Assembly: GCF_029338555.1 (NCBI RefSeq)
Contig: NZ_CP119989.1
Span: 372,001-436,000 of the forward strand
Length of the DNA stretch: 64,000 nucleotides
Direction of reading: 5' to 3'
Source: Halobaculum marinum
GTDB taxonomy: Archaea; Halobacteriota; Halobacteria; Halobacteriales; Haloferacaceae
Shown here in pieces: positions 57,163 to 64,000 of the stretch. The notes below the pieces were generated by a model that was given only the letters and a program-made list of their open reading frames with translations, did no database searches and was not told the DNA's origin. The position numbers were made by a program, and so were the translations under genes. How positions within the stretch are numbered: position 1 is the stretch's first letter; the number at the start of each line of letters is the position of its first letter.

Positions 57163-57498
57163 TCAGTCCGGCGCCGAGCGGGGAGCGTGGAACGTCCCGT
57201 CCCACAGGTCACGGTTCGCGAGCAGGAGCTCTAACAGCGGCTGGATGTCTCCGAACGAGGGGCCACGCTGGACGTGCCCGTCGGCGTCGGTCGGGACGAC
57301 CACGCCCATGTCCGCCAACAGCGGCAGGTGGATGTGGTGCAACAGGAGCCGAGCCCGCTCGGTGTTCGGCTCTCCCGCAGCCAACGTCGACCCGATCGCG
57401 ACGGTCGTGTCCGGTTCTCGCCCGAGTAGCTCGACCATCACTCGTCGCCGCTCGGGGCTTCCGAGGGCGCGGAGTTGGTCGTCGAATGGTAGTGGCAC
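57163..57498 (-). CDS. Haloarchaeal winged-helix regulator-like protein
   Basis: A 111-residue protein with a winged-helix pattern: FDDQLRALGSPERRRVMVELLGRE for the first helices, then ERARLLLHHIHLPLLADMGVVVPTDADGHVQRG for the recognition helix and wing. Such short proteins (DUF7344-like) are abundant in haloarchaea and have unknown targets. The start is a GTG. It converges with TrmB copy 2. Confidence 0.75.
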   Translation of the reverse strand: MPLPFDDQLRALGSPERRRVMVELLGREPDTTVAIGSTLAAGEPNTERARLLLHHIHLPLLADMGVVVPTDADGHVQRGPSFGDIQPLLELLLANRDLWDGTFHAPRSAPD

Positions 57499-57604
57499 GA
57501 TGTGTCGTACACTGGAATGGCCACCAGAGCGTATCTACCCCGCCGTATTTCATCCGACCGACGTGTTGTGAGAAAACGAGTGACACCTGAAGAAGCGGTG
57601 GCGA

Positions 57605-57626
57605 AACCCCTTCGTTTCGACTGGAG
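57605..57626 (-). other. ORB-like sequence, copy 2
   Basis: Minus strand: CTCCAGTCGAAACGAAGGGGTT. It is identical to the site at 50344-50365 except for two bases. It lies between the winged-helix gene and tRNA-Gln. The orientation is the same as copy 1. Confidence 0.5.
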
Positions 57627-57677
57627 AACACGAGACGTGGTCGGGAAAGACGGTGGAGTCGAAGCGTCGGAGAGAAG

Positions 57678-57750
57678 TAGTCCCAGAAGGATTCGAACCT
57701 TCGTCGTTGCCCCCAGAAGGCAACAGGATTGGCCACTACCCCATGGGACT
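57678..57750 (-). tRNA. tRNA-Gln(CUG)
   Basis: On the minus strand, acceptor AGTCCCA pairs with TGGGACT, then A73. The anticodon stem TTGCC/GGCAA holds TTCTGGG with anticodon CTG. The T arm is GAAGG-TTCGAAT-CCTTC. The total is 73 bases. No clear TATA-like box is seen upstream. Confidence 0.95.
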
Positions 57751-57833
57751 GGTGCGTGCCTGCGGACTCAGGTAGTCCGTACGCCGTCTTGAGTGTTGCG
57801 AAGGAAACCGACGAGCGGGAGCGCCGTCGGCGG

Positions 57834-58415
57834 TTACGGCCCGTCGTCGGTCGAGGGGCGAGGGACGACGCCCACCCGCCCCTCGGCGAACGCCGCCACG
57901 TCGTTGGCGAACGCCTCGACCTCGGCCCAGTCGGTGAACTCCGTGTCGCCGTGGGGGTCCACATCGGGGAAGTCGTCGCCGACGATCCGCCGCATCATGA
58001 GCCGCTTGAGGAATCCGTACTTCGAGTAGCGGAGCGCGCCGCCGAACTGGGCGATGCGGTCGGGGTGCCAGTCGGTCGCCTCGAGGAACGCCTCGACGTA
58101 GCCCGCCGCCTCCTCGACTCCCTCCTCGGTGTCCGCCGCCGACGCGAGCGACAGTTGGAAGAACGCCGTCGGTCGCGCGGTCAGCGCCTCGCGGTTGTCG
58201 CGCACGAACCGGCGAACCCGCTTCCCGTGGCGCCCGTAGTGGATCGACGACCCGACGATCACCGCGTCGTAGTCGTCGACAGCCAGGGCTGACTCCCTGC
58301 CGATGTCGACCACGTCGACGGCGTGGCCGCGCGCTTCGACGACGGCGCCGACTCGGTCGGCGACCGCGGCGGTCTGTCCCTCACCAGTGGCGTACGCGAC
58401 GAGGATCGAGAGCAT
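57834..58415 (-). CDS. Flavodoxin-domain protein, HemG-like
   Basis: A 193-residue flavodoxin-fold protein. The FMN phosphate loop is [13 protein letters not shown] (about 8-20), with [17 protein letters not shown] and the FFQLSLASA segment typical of menaquinone-dependent protoporphyrinogen oxidase Hem[23 protein letters not shown] follows, also HemG-like. It may oxidise protoporphyrinogen IX or act as a redox carrier. The ATG at 58415 is directly at the conserved start. Divergent from the APC permease. Confidence 0.85.
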   Translation of the reverse strand: MLSILVAYATGEGQTAAVADRVGAVVEARGHAVDVVDIGRESALAVDDYDAVIVGSSIHYGRHGKRVRRFVRDNREALTARPTAFFQLSLASAADTEEGVEEAAGYVEAFLEATDWHPDRIAQFGGALRYSKYGFLKRLMMRRIVGDDFPDVDPHGDTEFTDWAEVEAFANDVAAFAEGRVGVVPRPSTDDGP

Positions 58416-58573
58416 CTCCGATGGATAGCCGAGTCGCCACGTCGGGGCAAGAAGGTGTGTCGTCGGATAGCGATCGATTGTGGCCGGCGCCACCGACTGC
58501 GAGCGAGGCGAGGTGGACGGTGCCGACCCCGCCGTCGACGGTCACCTCGTCTCGACCGGCCAACCCCCGTCAC

Positions 58574-58580
58574 AGTTACA
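58574..58580 (+). promoter_or_regulatory. TATA-like box of the permease-USP operon
   Basis: AGTTACA lies 24-30 bases before the ATG at 58604. It supports that start over a longer frame that would begin upstream of it. Confidence 0.4.
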
Positions 58581-58603
58581 ACGGGCGAGCGGGACAGACA
58601 TGT

Positions 58604-60028
58604 ATGAGTGCTGAGGAATCGCCGTCCCTGGGGACGAACATCGAGGGCGACGCGCCCGACGTCGAGCGGGCCGTCGAGGCCGACGAGACGACGTACACCG
58701 AGGACGCCGACCTCGAACGGACGCTCGGACTCCCCGGCGGACTGGCAATCGGCGTCGGGACGATGATCGGCGCGGGCATCTTCGTGTTCCCGGGGTTGGC
58801 GGCGGGACGGGCGGGGCCGGCGGCCGCGGGGTCGTTCGCCCTCGGCGGCCTCGTGGCCCTATTGGTCGCCCTGCCGACGTCGGAGTTGGCGACCGCGATG
58901 CCCAAAAGCGGCGGCGGCTACTACTTCATCTCCCGGGGGCTGGGGACGCTCGCGGGCACCGTCGTCGGCCTGTCGCTGTGGTTCGGGTTGGTGTTCGCGA
59001 CCGCGTTCTACCTCGTCGGCTTCGGCTTCTACGTCGTCGACACGTTCGCCGAACTCGGCATCACACTCGGGAGCGGACTCGTCATCCCGATCGCGTTAGT
59101 GTTCGGGGTGGGGTTCACCGTGTTGAACGTCACCGGAACCGAGAACGCCGCGAAACTCCAGAACGCCGTCGTGGCGCTGCTCCTGTCGATCCTCGTGGTC
59201 GTCTTGGCGTGGGGGTCCGCCGACGCCCTCGGGGTGATCGGTCCCGCCAGCCCGCCCGAACGGTTCCTGCCGTTCGGGCCGTTCCCGGTGTTGACCACCG
59301 CGGCGCTGGTGTTCACCTCCTACCTCGGGTTCGCGCAGGTCGCGACGGTCGCGGGCGAGATGAAGCGACCGGGGCGCAACCTCCCACTGGCGATGGTCGG
59401 GTCGGTCGTCGTCGTCGGGATCCTCTACGTCGTGACGATCTTCGTCGCGACGAGCGCGTTCGGGAGCGTCGAACTCGCGAGTCTGGGCGAGACCGCGATG
59501 GTCGACGTCGGGCGCCACTACCTCGGCGACGTCGGTGCGCTGGCGATCGTGTTCGGCGGACTCCTCGCGACGATGTCGAGCGCGAACGCGTCGATCCTGA
59601 GCACCTCCCGCGCGGTGTACGCCGTCTCGAAGGACGCGCTGTTGCCGCGGTGGGCGAGTCGGATCAACCTCCGGTACGGGACCCCGCACGTGGCACTGGG
59701 GCTGGCGGGCGGGCCGATCCTGGTGCTGGTGGCGACCGGGCGAGTCGAGGTACTGGCCGAGGTGGCGTCGTTCCTGCACCTCGTCCTCTACGGGCTCATC
59801 TGTGTCGCGCTGTTGGTGCTCAGACGCGACGAACCCGACTGGTACGACCCCGACTTCCGGACGCCGGGGTATCCGGTCGTCCCGGTGGTGGGCGCGCTCG
59901 CGAGTTTCGCGCTCATCGGGTTCATGCAGCCCCTCTCGCAGATCATCGGCGTCGGGGTCATGCTCGCGACGGCGGGGTGGTACGCCTACTACGCACGTGA
60001 CGTCTCGCTCAAGGGGGCGCTGTCGTGA
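58604..60028 (+). CDS. APC-family amino acid permease
   Basis: A 474-residue transporter with about twelve hydrophobic helices. The first helix has the APC substrate/ion-site signature [16 protein letters not shown], and [20 protein letters not shown] is the second conserved block. An acidic N-terminal tail of about 45 residues precedes it. The overlapping next gene encodes a universal stress protein, a common haloarchaeal pairing that suggests nucleotide-linked control. The substrate is uncertain (probably a cationic or neutral amino acid). Start at 58604 after a TATA-like box. Confidence 0.9.
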   Translation: MSAEESPSLGTNIEGDAPDVERAVEADETTYTEDADLERTLGLPGGLAIGVGTMIGAGIFVFPGLAAGRAGPAAAGSFALGGLVALLVALPTSELATAMPKSGGGYYFISRGLGTLAGTVVGLSLWFGLVFATAFYLVGFGFYVVDTFAELGITLGSGLVIPIALVFGVGFTVLNVTGTENAAKLQNAVVALLLSILVVVLAWGSADALGVIGPASPPERFLPFGPFPVLTTAALVFTSYLGFAQVATVAGEMKRPGRNLPLAMVGSVVVVGILYVVTIFVATSAFGSVELASLGETAMVDVGRHYLGDVGALAIVFGGLLATMSSANASILSTSRAVYAVSKDALLPRWASRINLRYGTPHVALGLAGGPILVLVATGRVEVLAEVASFLHLVLYGLICVALLVLRRDEPDWYDPDFRTPGYPVVPVVGALASFALIGFMQPLSQIIGVGVMLATAGWYAYYARDVSLKGALS

Positions 60029-60717
60029 CCCGCGTCGTCGTTCCCGTCGCGGTGCTGGAGAACCAGGCGGTGTCGCTCGGGTTGGTCGACCTGCTCGGGA
60101 CGATGGACGTGACCGTGATGGGGTACCACGTCCTCCCCGAACAGACCCCGCCCGACCAGGCCCGACACCAGTACAGCGACCGCGCGAACGAGGCGCTGGC
60201 GGACATCGCGGCGGAGTTCCGGGACGCCGGCGGTGCAGCCGACTACCGACTCGTCTTCACGGACGACAAACACGCCTCGGTCCGGCGGATCGCCGACGAG
60301 GTCGGCGCCCGGTCGTACGTCATCCCGGGCGCGACCGGCACCATCGACCGACTGCTGGTGTCGTTGTCCGGCGACGTCGCCGCCGACCGGATCCTCGAGT
60401 TCGTGACCGACCTCGTCGGGGATCGCGAGATCCAGGTGACGCTCCTCCGGGTCGGGGGCGACGAGGGCGACACGTCGCTGGCCGCCGCCCAGTCGCAGTT
60501 GGCGGCGGCGGGAATCGACGCCCAGACGGTGTCGGCCACGGCGTCGAACCCCCTCGACGCCGTGGTGGCCGCCGTGCCCGACCACGACGCCATCGTGATG
60601 GGCGAACACGCGCCGTCGCTGCGGTCGTTCCTCTTCGGCGACATCACCGACCGCGTGGCCGAGGAGTCGGTCGGGCCGGTGCTCGTCGTGCGGCGGGACC
60701 CACCAGCTAGCGAGTAG
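60025..60717 (+). CDS. Universal stress protein (UspA family)
   Basis: A 230-residue USP-fold protein. The first half has [37 protein letters not shown]. The Usp ATP-site-like segment is seen in [35 protein letters not shown]. Length suggests one degenerate and one good USP module in tandem. The GTG start overlaps the permease stop (GTGA), so the two are translated together; regulation of the permease by this subunit is a plausible inference. Confidence 0.9.
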   Translation: MTRVVVPVAVLENQAVSLGLVDLLGTMDVTVMGYHVLPEQTPPDQARHQYSDRANEALADIAAEFRDAGGAADYRLVFTDDKHASVRRIADEVGARSYVIPGATGTIDRLLVSLSGDVAADRILEFVTDLVGDREIQVTLLRVGGDEGDTSLAAAQSQLAAAGIDAQTVSATASNPLDAVVAAVPDHDAIVMGEHAPSLRSFLFGDITDRVAEESVGPVLVVRRDPPASE

Positions 60718-60736
60718 TCCGGGACGGCTCAGCGCC

Positions 60737-61171
60737 CTACCGGCGGTACGCCTCACGCAGGAACGCCAGCGCGGCGCCGAACATCGCGAGGTTGCCGAAG
60801 AAGGCGAGGCGCTCGCCGCTGGCGTCGCCCTCCTCGTTCCAGAAGTCGTGCATCGTCGTCGTCACCACCGCGAGGAACGTGGCGGCGCCGCCGGTGGCGA
60901 TCCGCGGGAACCGCCACAGCGCGATGCCGAGACCACACACCAGCATCATCCCCGAGGCGAACGGCGCCGCCAGTTCGGGCACCGGGACGCCCGCGGACTC
61001 GGCGTACTCGACGGTGTCGTCCATGTCGCGGAAGTCCTCCGAGGCCTGCAGCGCGAGACCGAGGCCGAACAGGACGCGCCCGACCCGCGAGAGCGATCTG
61101 TGGTCGGCGGATGCCTGCTCGTCGGGGGAGTCGGACTCGGTCGACGGCGCTGACGCGAGCGTTTCGCTCAT
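60737..61171 (-). CDS. DoxX-like membrane protein
   Basis: A 144-residue protein with a hydrophilic N-terminus of about 28 residues and three to four hydrophobic helices. VGRVLFGLGLALQASEDFRDM and FASGMMLVCGLGIALWRFPRIATGGAATFLAVVTTTMHDFW match the DoxX/DUF-type pattern, and FFGNLAMFGAALAF is the last helix. Oxidoreductase-partner or stress roles are known for some relatives. It starts at the ATG at 61171 and converges with the USP gene. Confidence 0.8.
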   Translation of the reverse strand: MSETLASAPSTESDSPDEQASADHRSLSRVGRVLFGLGLALQASEDFRDMDDTVEYAESAGVPVPELAAPFASGMMLVCGLGIALWRFPRIATGGAATFLAVVTTTMHDFWNEEGDASGERLAFFGNLAMFGAALAFLREAYRR

Positions 61172-61254
61172 ACGTGTGACACATCGGCAGCGAGCAAAAG
61201 CCTGTCCGCCCCGCACCTCCCGGTCCACAGCCTCGTGGCCGCGTGAGTCGACGC

Positions 61255-61887
61255 TTACGCGTCGCTCCCGGCGGTGAACTCGTCGATCCGGCCGTGGAGC
61301 ATGGCACGCACCGGTGTGACCACGTCGGAGTCGGCGGTGTGACGCTGGAGCATGGTCCCCGTGAGCGTCGAGAGGAGCCACGCACCGGCGGCGTCGGGGT
61401 CGACGTCCTCGTCGATGGTGCCGTCGGCGAGGCCGTCTGCGACCGCGCTCGCGAGGCGCTCGCGGATGTGCGCGTCGATGCGGGTGAACTCCTCGCGGAA
61501 GCGCGGTTCCGACACCGCCTGCGCCCGCAGGTCGATCATCAGTCGCTGGGCGTCGGCCATCTCCTCGTCCACCTCGGCGGCGAGGTAGATGTCGACGTAC
61601 GCGCGGAGGCGGTCCAACGGGCCGGTGGTGTCCCGCTCGGCCTCGTCGAGCATCGCGAGGAAGTGGTCGCCCGCGAACCGGAGGAAGCCGGCGATGAGGT
61701 CGTCTTTGGAGTCGTAGTGGTAGTACAGCAGCGACTTGCTCTTCTCGAACTCGTCGGCGATGTGTGCGACCGTCAACTCGGCGTAGCCGTGGTCTTTCAG
61801 CGCCCGGAACGTCGCCTCCATGATGAGCGTCTCCACCTCGCTCCTGTCGCCACACGCAGTCACCTCGTCGTCGCTGGACTCGCTCAT
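61255..61887 (-). CDS. TetR/AcrR-family transcriptional regulator
   Basis: A 210-residue regulator with the TetR N-terminal HTH: IMEATFRALKDHGYAELTVAHIADEFEKSKSLLYYHYDSKDDLIAGFLRF (about 22-70). The C-terminal ligand-binding domain is all-helical and lacks obvious specificity motifs. It is 83 bases upstream of the DoxX-like gene on the same strand, so it may control that gene. The ATG at 61887 begins MSESSDDEV. Confidence 0.9.
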   Translation of the reverse strand: MSESSDDEVTACGDRSEVETLIMEATFRALKDHGYAELTVAHIADEFEKSKSLLYYHYDSKDDLIAGFLRFAGDHFLAMLDEAERDTTGPLDRLRAYVDIYLAAEVDEEMADAQRLMIDLRAQAVSEPRFREEFTRIDAHIRERLASAVADGLADGTIDEDVDPDAAGAWLLSTLTGTMLQRHTADSDVVTPVRAMLHGRIDEFTAGSDA

Positions 61888-62049
61888 CGGATGTTCTCTC
61901 TCACAGTCGTGCGGTAATGAAGTCCTCGAAAGCGGGGATGTCACCCGCGCCCGTGCGGCAGACGCCGAGGGTGCCCGGTCGTCGACGCTCGGCGGGGTGA
62001 CCGTGTATAGATCACTACCTACTTGTCCCGAGAGTATCCACACACGTGT

Positions 62050-62640
62050 ATGTACATCGGACGCTTCGTCGTGGTCGGACCGAAGGTGGGCGCCTACCGA
62101 GTCTCCTCGCGGTCGTTCCCGAACCGACAGGTGACGCGACGCGGCGACGACACGCTGACGGTCGTGCCGACCGCCGAGGCCGAGGAGACGGACAACCCCT
62201 ACGTCTCGTACAACTGCGCCCGGACGGCGGGCGAGGGCGTCGTGATCGGCAACGGCTCGCACGTCGACCCGATCGCCGAGAAGTACGAGCGCGGCTACCC
62301 GGCACGCGACGCGCTCGTCGAGGCGCTGCACGCGATGGACTACGAGAAGGACGACTACGACACCCCGCGCGTGGCGGGCATCGTCGAGGAGGACGCCGGC
62401 TACGTCGGCATCGTGCGCCGCGACGCGCTGCTCGTCCGCGAGGTCGACGAACCCCACCTCGTCGCGACGTACGAGGAGAACGAGCCCCGTCCGTTCGAGT
62501 TCGAACCGCGCACGGCGGTCGCGGCGGCACGAACCGTCTACGGCCTCGACTACGAGCACGCGGTGTGTGCGGCGGGCGTCCACGTCGGCGACGCGGGTGT
62601 CGGATTCGGCATCCAGAACACGGCCCCGGACGCGGAGTGA
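62050..62640 (+). CDS. purO: IMP cyclohydrolase, archaeal PurO type
   Basis: A 196-residue enzyme that closes the purine ring, converting FAICAR to IMP in place of the PurH domain. It has the archaeal PurO features [27 protein letters not shown] and [26 protein letters not shown], with [18 protein letters not shown] in the middle. Length is normal. It stands alone with respect to other pur genes. The ATG at 62050 is the canonical start. Confidence 0.94.
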   Translation: MYIGRFVVVGPKVGAYRVSSRSFPNRQVTRRGDDTLTVVPTAEAEETDNPYVSYNCARTAGEGVVIGNGSHVDPIAEKYERGYPARDALVEALHAMDYEKDDYDTPRVAGIVEEDAGYVGIVRRDALLVREVDEPHLVATYEENEPRPFEFEPRTAVAAARTVYGLDYEHAVCAAGVHVGDAGVGFGIQNTAPDAE

Positions 62641-62700
62641 CCAGCGGATCTGCGGTCGGTCGGCGCCGGAGGTAACAGGCCGGAGGGCGTTGCTCCGCCC

Positions 62701-63393
62701 ATGCGACTCGGCCTCCTCTCTGACGTGCACGGCAACCGGATCGCGCTGGAGGCGGTTCTCGACGACATGCCACCCGTCGACGGTCTCGTGTGTGCGGGCG
62801 ACGTGGTCGGCTACGGTCCGTGGCCCGGCGAGTGCGTGGACCTCGTGCGCGAGCACGAGATGGCGACAGTGCAGGGGAACCACGACCGCGCGGTCGCCGG
62901 CGGGCCGTACACGAACTTCAACGCGATGGCGAAGGCGGGCGTCGAGTACGCCCGGGAAACGCTCGACGACGAGTCGATTGCGTGGCTCTCGGAACTGCCG
63001 GAGCGACGCACCGTCGCCGACGGGCGCGTCGCCGTCGTCCACGGCCACCCGGACGACCCCGACCGCTACACCTACCCCCACCAGGTGTCGGAGGACCTGC
63101 TTCGGCTGGCAGCCGAGCGACTCGACGTGAACGAGTGGGAACTGGACGCGCTCGTGTTCGGCCACACCCACGTACAGGGCGTGGAGTCGTACCCTCGCGG
63201 CGTCGTCGTCAACCCCGGGAGCGTCGGCCAGCCGCGCGACGGCGACCCGCGAGCGGCGTACGCCGTGCTCGACGTGGAGGCCCGGGAGGTGGACCAGCGA
63301 CGCGTCGAGTACGACGTCGACGCGGTCGCCGACGCGGTGGCCGAGGCGGGGCTCCCCGACCGGATCGGGAGCCGGCTGTTCGAGGGGAAGTGA
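62701..63393 (+). CDS. Metallophosphoesterase (calcineurin-like)
   Basis: A 230-residue phosphodiesterase/phosphatase of the YfcE/MJ0936-like group. All metal motifs are visible: LLSDVHGN (8-12), CAGDVVGYGP, QGNHDRAVAG, VVHGHPDD and FGHTHVQ. The substrate is not known; relatives cleave cyclic nucleotides or small phosphodiesters. It starts 60 bases after purO on the same strand. The downstream gap to the MFS gene holds nothing recognisable. Confidence 0.93.
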   Translation: MRLGLLSDVHGNRIALEAVLDDMPPVDGLVCAGDVVGYGPWPGECVDLVREHEMATVQGNHDRAVAGGPYTNFNAMAKAGVEYARETLDDESIAWLSELPERRTVADGRVAVVHGHPDDPDRYTYPHQVSEDLLRLAAERLDVNEWELDALVFGHTHVQGVESYPRGVVVNPGSVGQPRDGDPRAAYAVLDVEAREVDQRRVEYDVDAVADAVAEAGLPDRIGSRLFEGK

Positions 63394-63474
63394 CGCACGG
63401 GCGGAGACAGGTGGCCGGAGAGGGTCGTCGCGAACGACGCGCGGGAGCGGCGAACACGGCGGCGAACGCGCGCC

Positions 63475-64000
63475 TCAGGAGGTCGCCCCGCGCGGCGTCA
63501 CGTCGCGCACCGGCCGGACGGCGACCCACAGCACCCCCGCCGCCACCGCCACGGCGACACCGGTCGTCGAGAGGAACGTCAGCGGACCGACCGCGGCGGC
63601 GACCCGCCCCCCGAGGACGTTCGCCGTGCCGGAGACGAGGGTGAGCACCATCGAGACGCCCGACAGCACCGTCGCGCGGCCGGCACCAGTCAGCCGGTCG
63701 TTGATGTACTCGTTGCGGACCGGCCGTGTGATCCGTTGGAGGCCGCGCCGGAGGAACAGCGCCGGGAGCAACAGCACGGGGACGACCGCGAACGCGCCGT
63801 ACGTGACGCCGATCACTGGAACCAGCAGGAGGAGGACACCGCGAGTGCCGAGGCGCTCGCTGATCGGGCCGGCGGCGCTCGCGGCGACCGCCGACACGAG
63901 TTTGAACGCGGCGTAGAGGACGCCCAAGCCGGCGACGGGGACGCCGACGGCTCGCATCGCCGGCTGCTCGAACACCCGCGTCACCGAGAACGCGAGGTTG
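63475..64000 (-). CDS. MFS transporter, C-terminal part (gene runs off the window)
   Basis: The last roughly 175 residues of a polytopic protein whose start lies beyond base 64000. Four or five hydrophobic helices are visible, with an SERLGTRGVLLLLVPVIGV loop and RRGLQRITRPVRNEYINDRLTGAGRATVLSG, as in MFS drug/multidrug-type proteins. The frame is open to the window end, so the entry is partial. The substrate is unknown. Confidence 0.8.
   Translation of the reverse strand, partial: NLAFSVTRVFEQPAMRAVGVPVAGLGVLYAAFKLVSAVAASAAGPISERLGTRGVLLLLVPVIGVTYGAFAVVPVLLLPALFLRRGLQRITRPVRNEYINDRLTGAGRATVLSGVSMVLTLVSGTANVLGGRVAAAVGPLTFLSTTGVAVAVAAGVLWVAVRPVRDVTPRGATS

Overview
The window is chromosomal DNA of a haloarchaeon (class Halobacteria). 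It is very GC-rich and encodes strongly acidic proteins. It carries archaeal machinery (TBP, prefoldin alpha, aIF6, L39e/L31e/L18Ae, SRP54/FtsY, PriL, an RFC small subunit, Hjc, Hel308, Cgi121, PurO), the haloarchaeal families MC1, HalOD1 and TrmB, and one rRNA operon in the order 16S, tRNA-Ala, 23S, 5S. Many genes have a TATA-like box about 25-30 bases before the start codon, as expected for leaderless mRNAs. I cannot fix the genus by eye; the complete 16S gene would do so. No insertion sequence, CRISPR array or intact provirus is visible.

Layout. 1-8.4 kb (mostly minus strand): sufS, small conserved genes, ThpR, then an S-adenosylhomocysteine module of ahcY, a GIDE-domain membrane protein, an SAH/MTA deaminase and a nucleoside-recognition membrane protein. 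8.5-12.4 kb: the conserved archaeal run L39e-L31e-aIF6-L18Ae-pfdA-ftsY, interrupted by a 72-bp tandem repeat. 12.4-25.6 kb: TrmG10, TBP, a CPBP protease, hisG, lysE, SRP54, transporters, surE, a split MgtE pair, UPF0201/UPF0200 and an intron-containing tRNA-Arg with duplicated 3' fragments. A (ACCAG)26 array lies between lysE and hisG. 26.6-32.3 kb: tRNA-Cys and the rRNA operon (minus strand) with its processing stems, a terminator-like hairpin and three tandem promoters.

32.5-45 kb: MC1, an AbrB-type protein, pyrD, valS, an SDR-family protein and a replication/repair neighbourhood (priL, a SWIM zinc-finger protein, a methyltransferase, hjc, pssD, an RFC subunit). 45-57.5 kb: a DUF4382 lipoprotein, RNase Z, a DUF460 protein, threonine ammonia-lyase, Hel308-Cgi121, then a regulator cluster (HalOD1, two divergent TrmB proteins, a winged-helix protein). 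Two nearly identical 22-bp sites resembling haloarchaeal origin recognition boxes lie 7.3 kb apart at either side of this stretch. 57.7-64 kb: tRNA-Gln, a flavodoxin, an APC permease with an overlapping universal stress protein, DoxX, TetR, PurO, a phosphoesterase and a truncated MFS gene.

Nothing here is clearly a wholly new system. The observations most worth following are the (ACCAG)26 array that leaves lysE and hisG in one reading frame, the paired ORB-like sites, the HxExK-type AhcY next to a deaminase (a possible S-inosylhomocysteine route), the large hairpin element before priL, and the tRNA-Arg 3'-end duplications.
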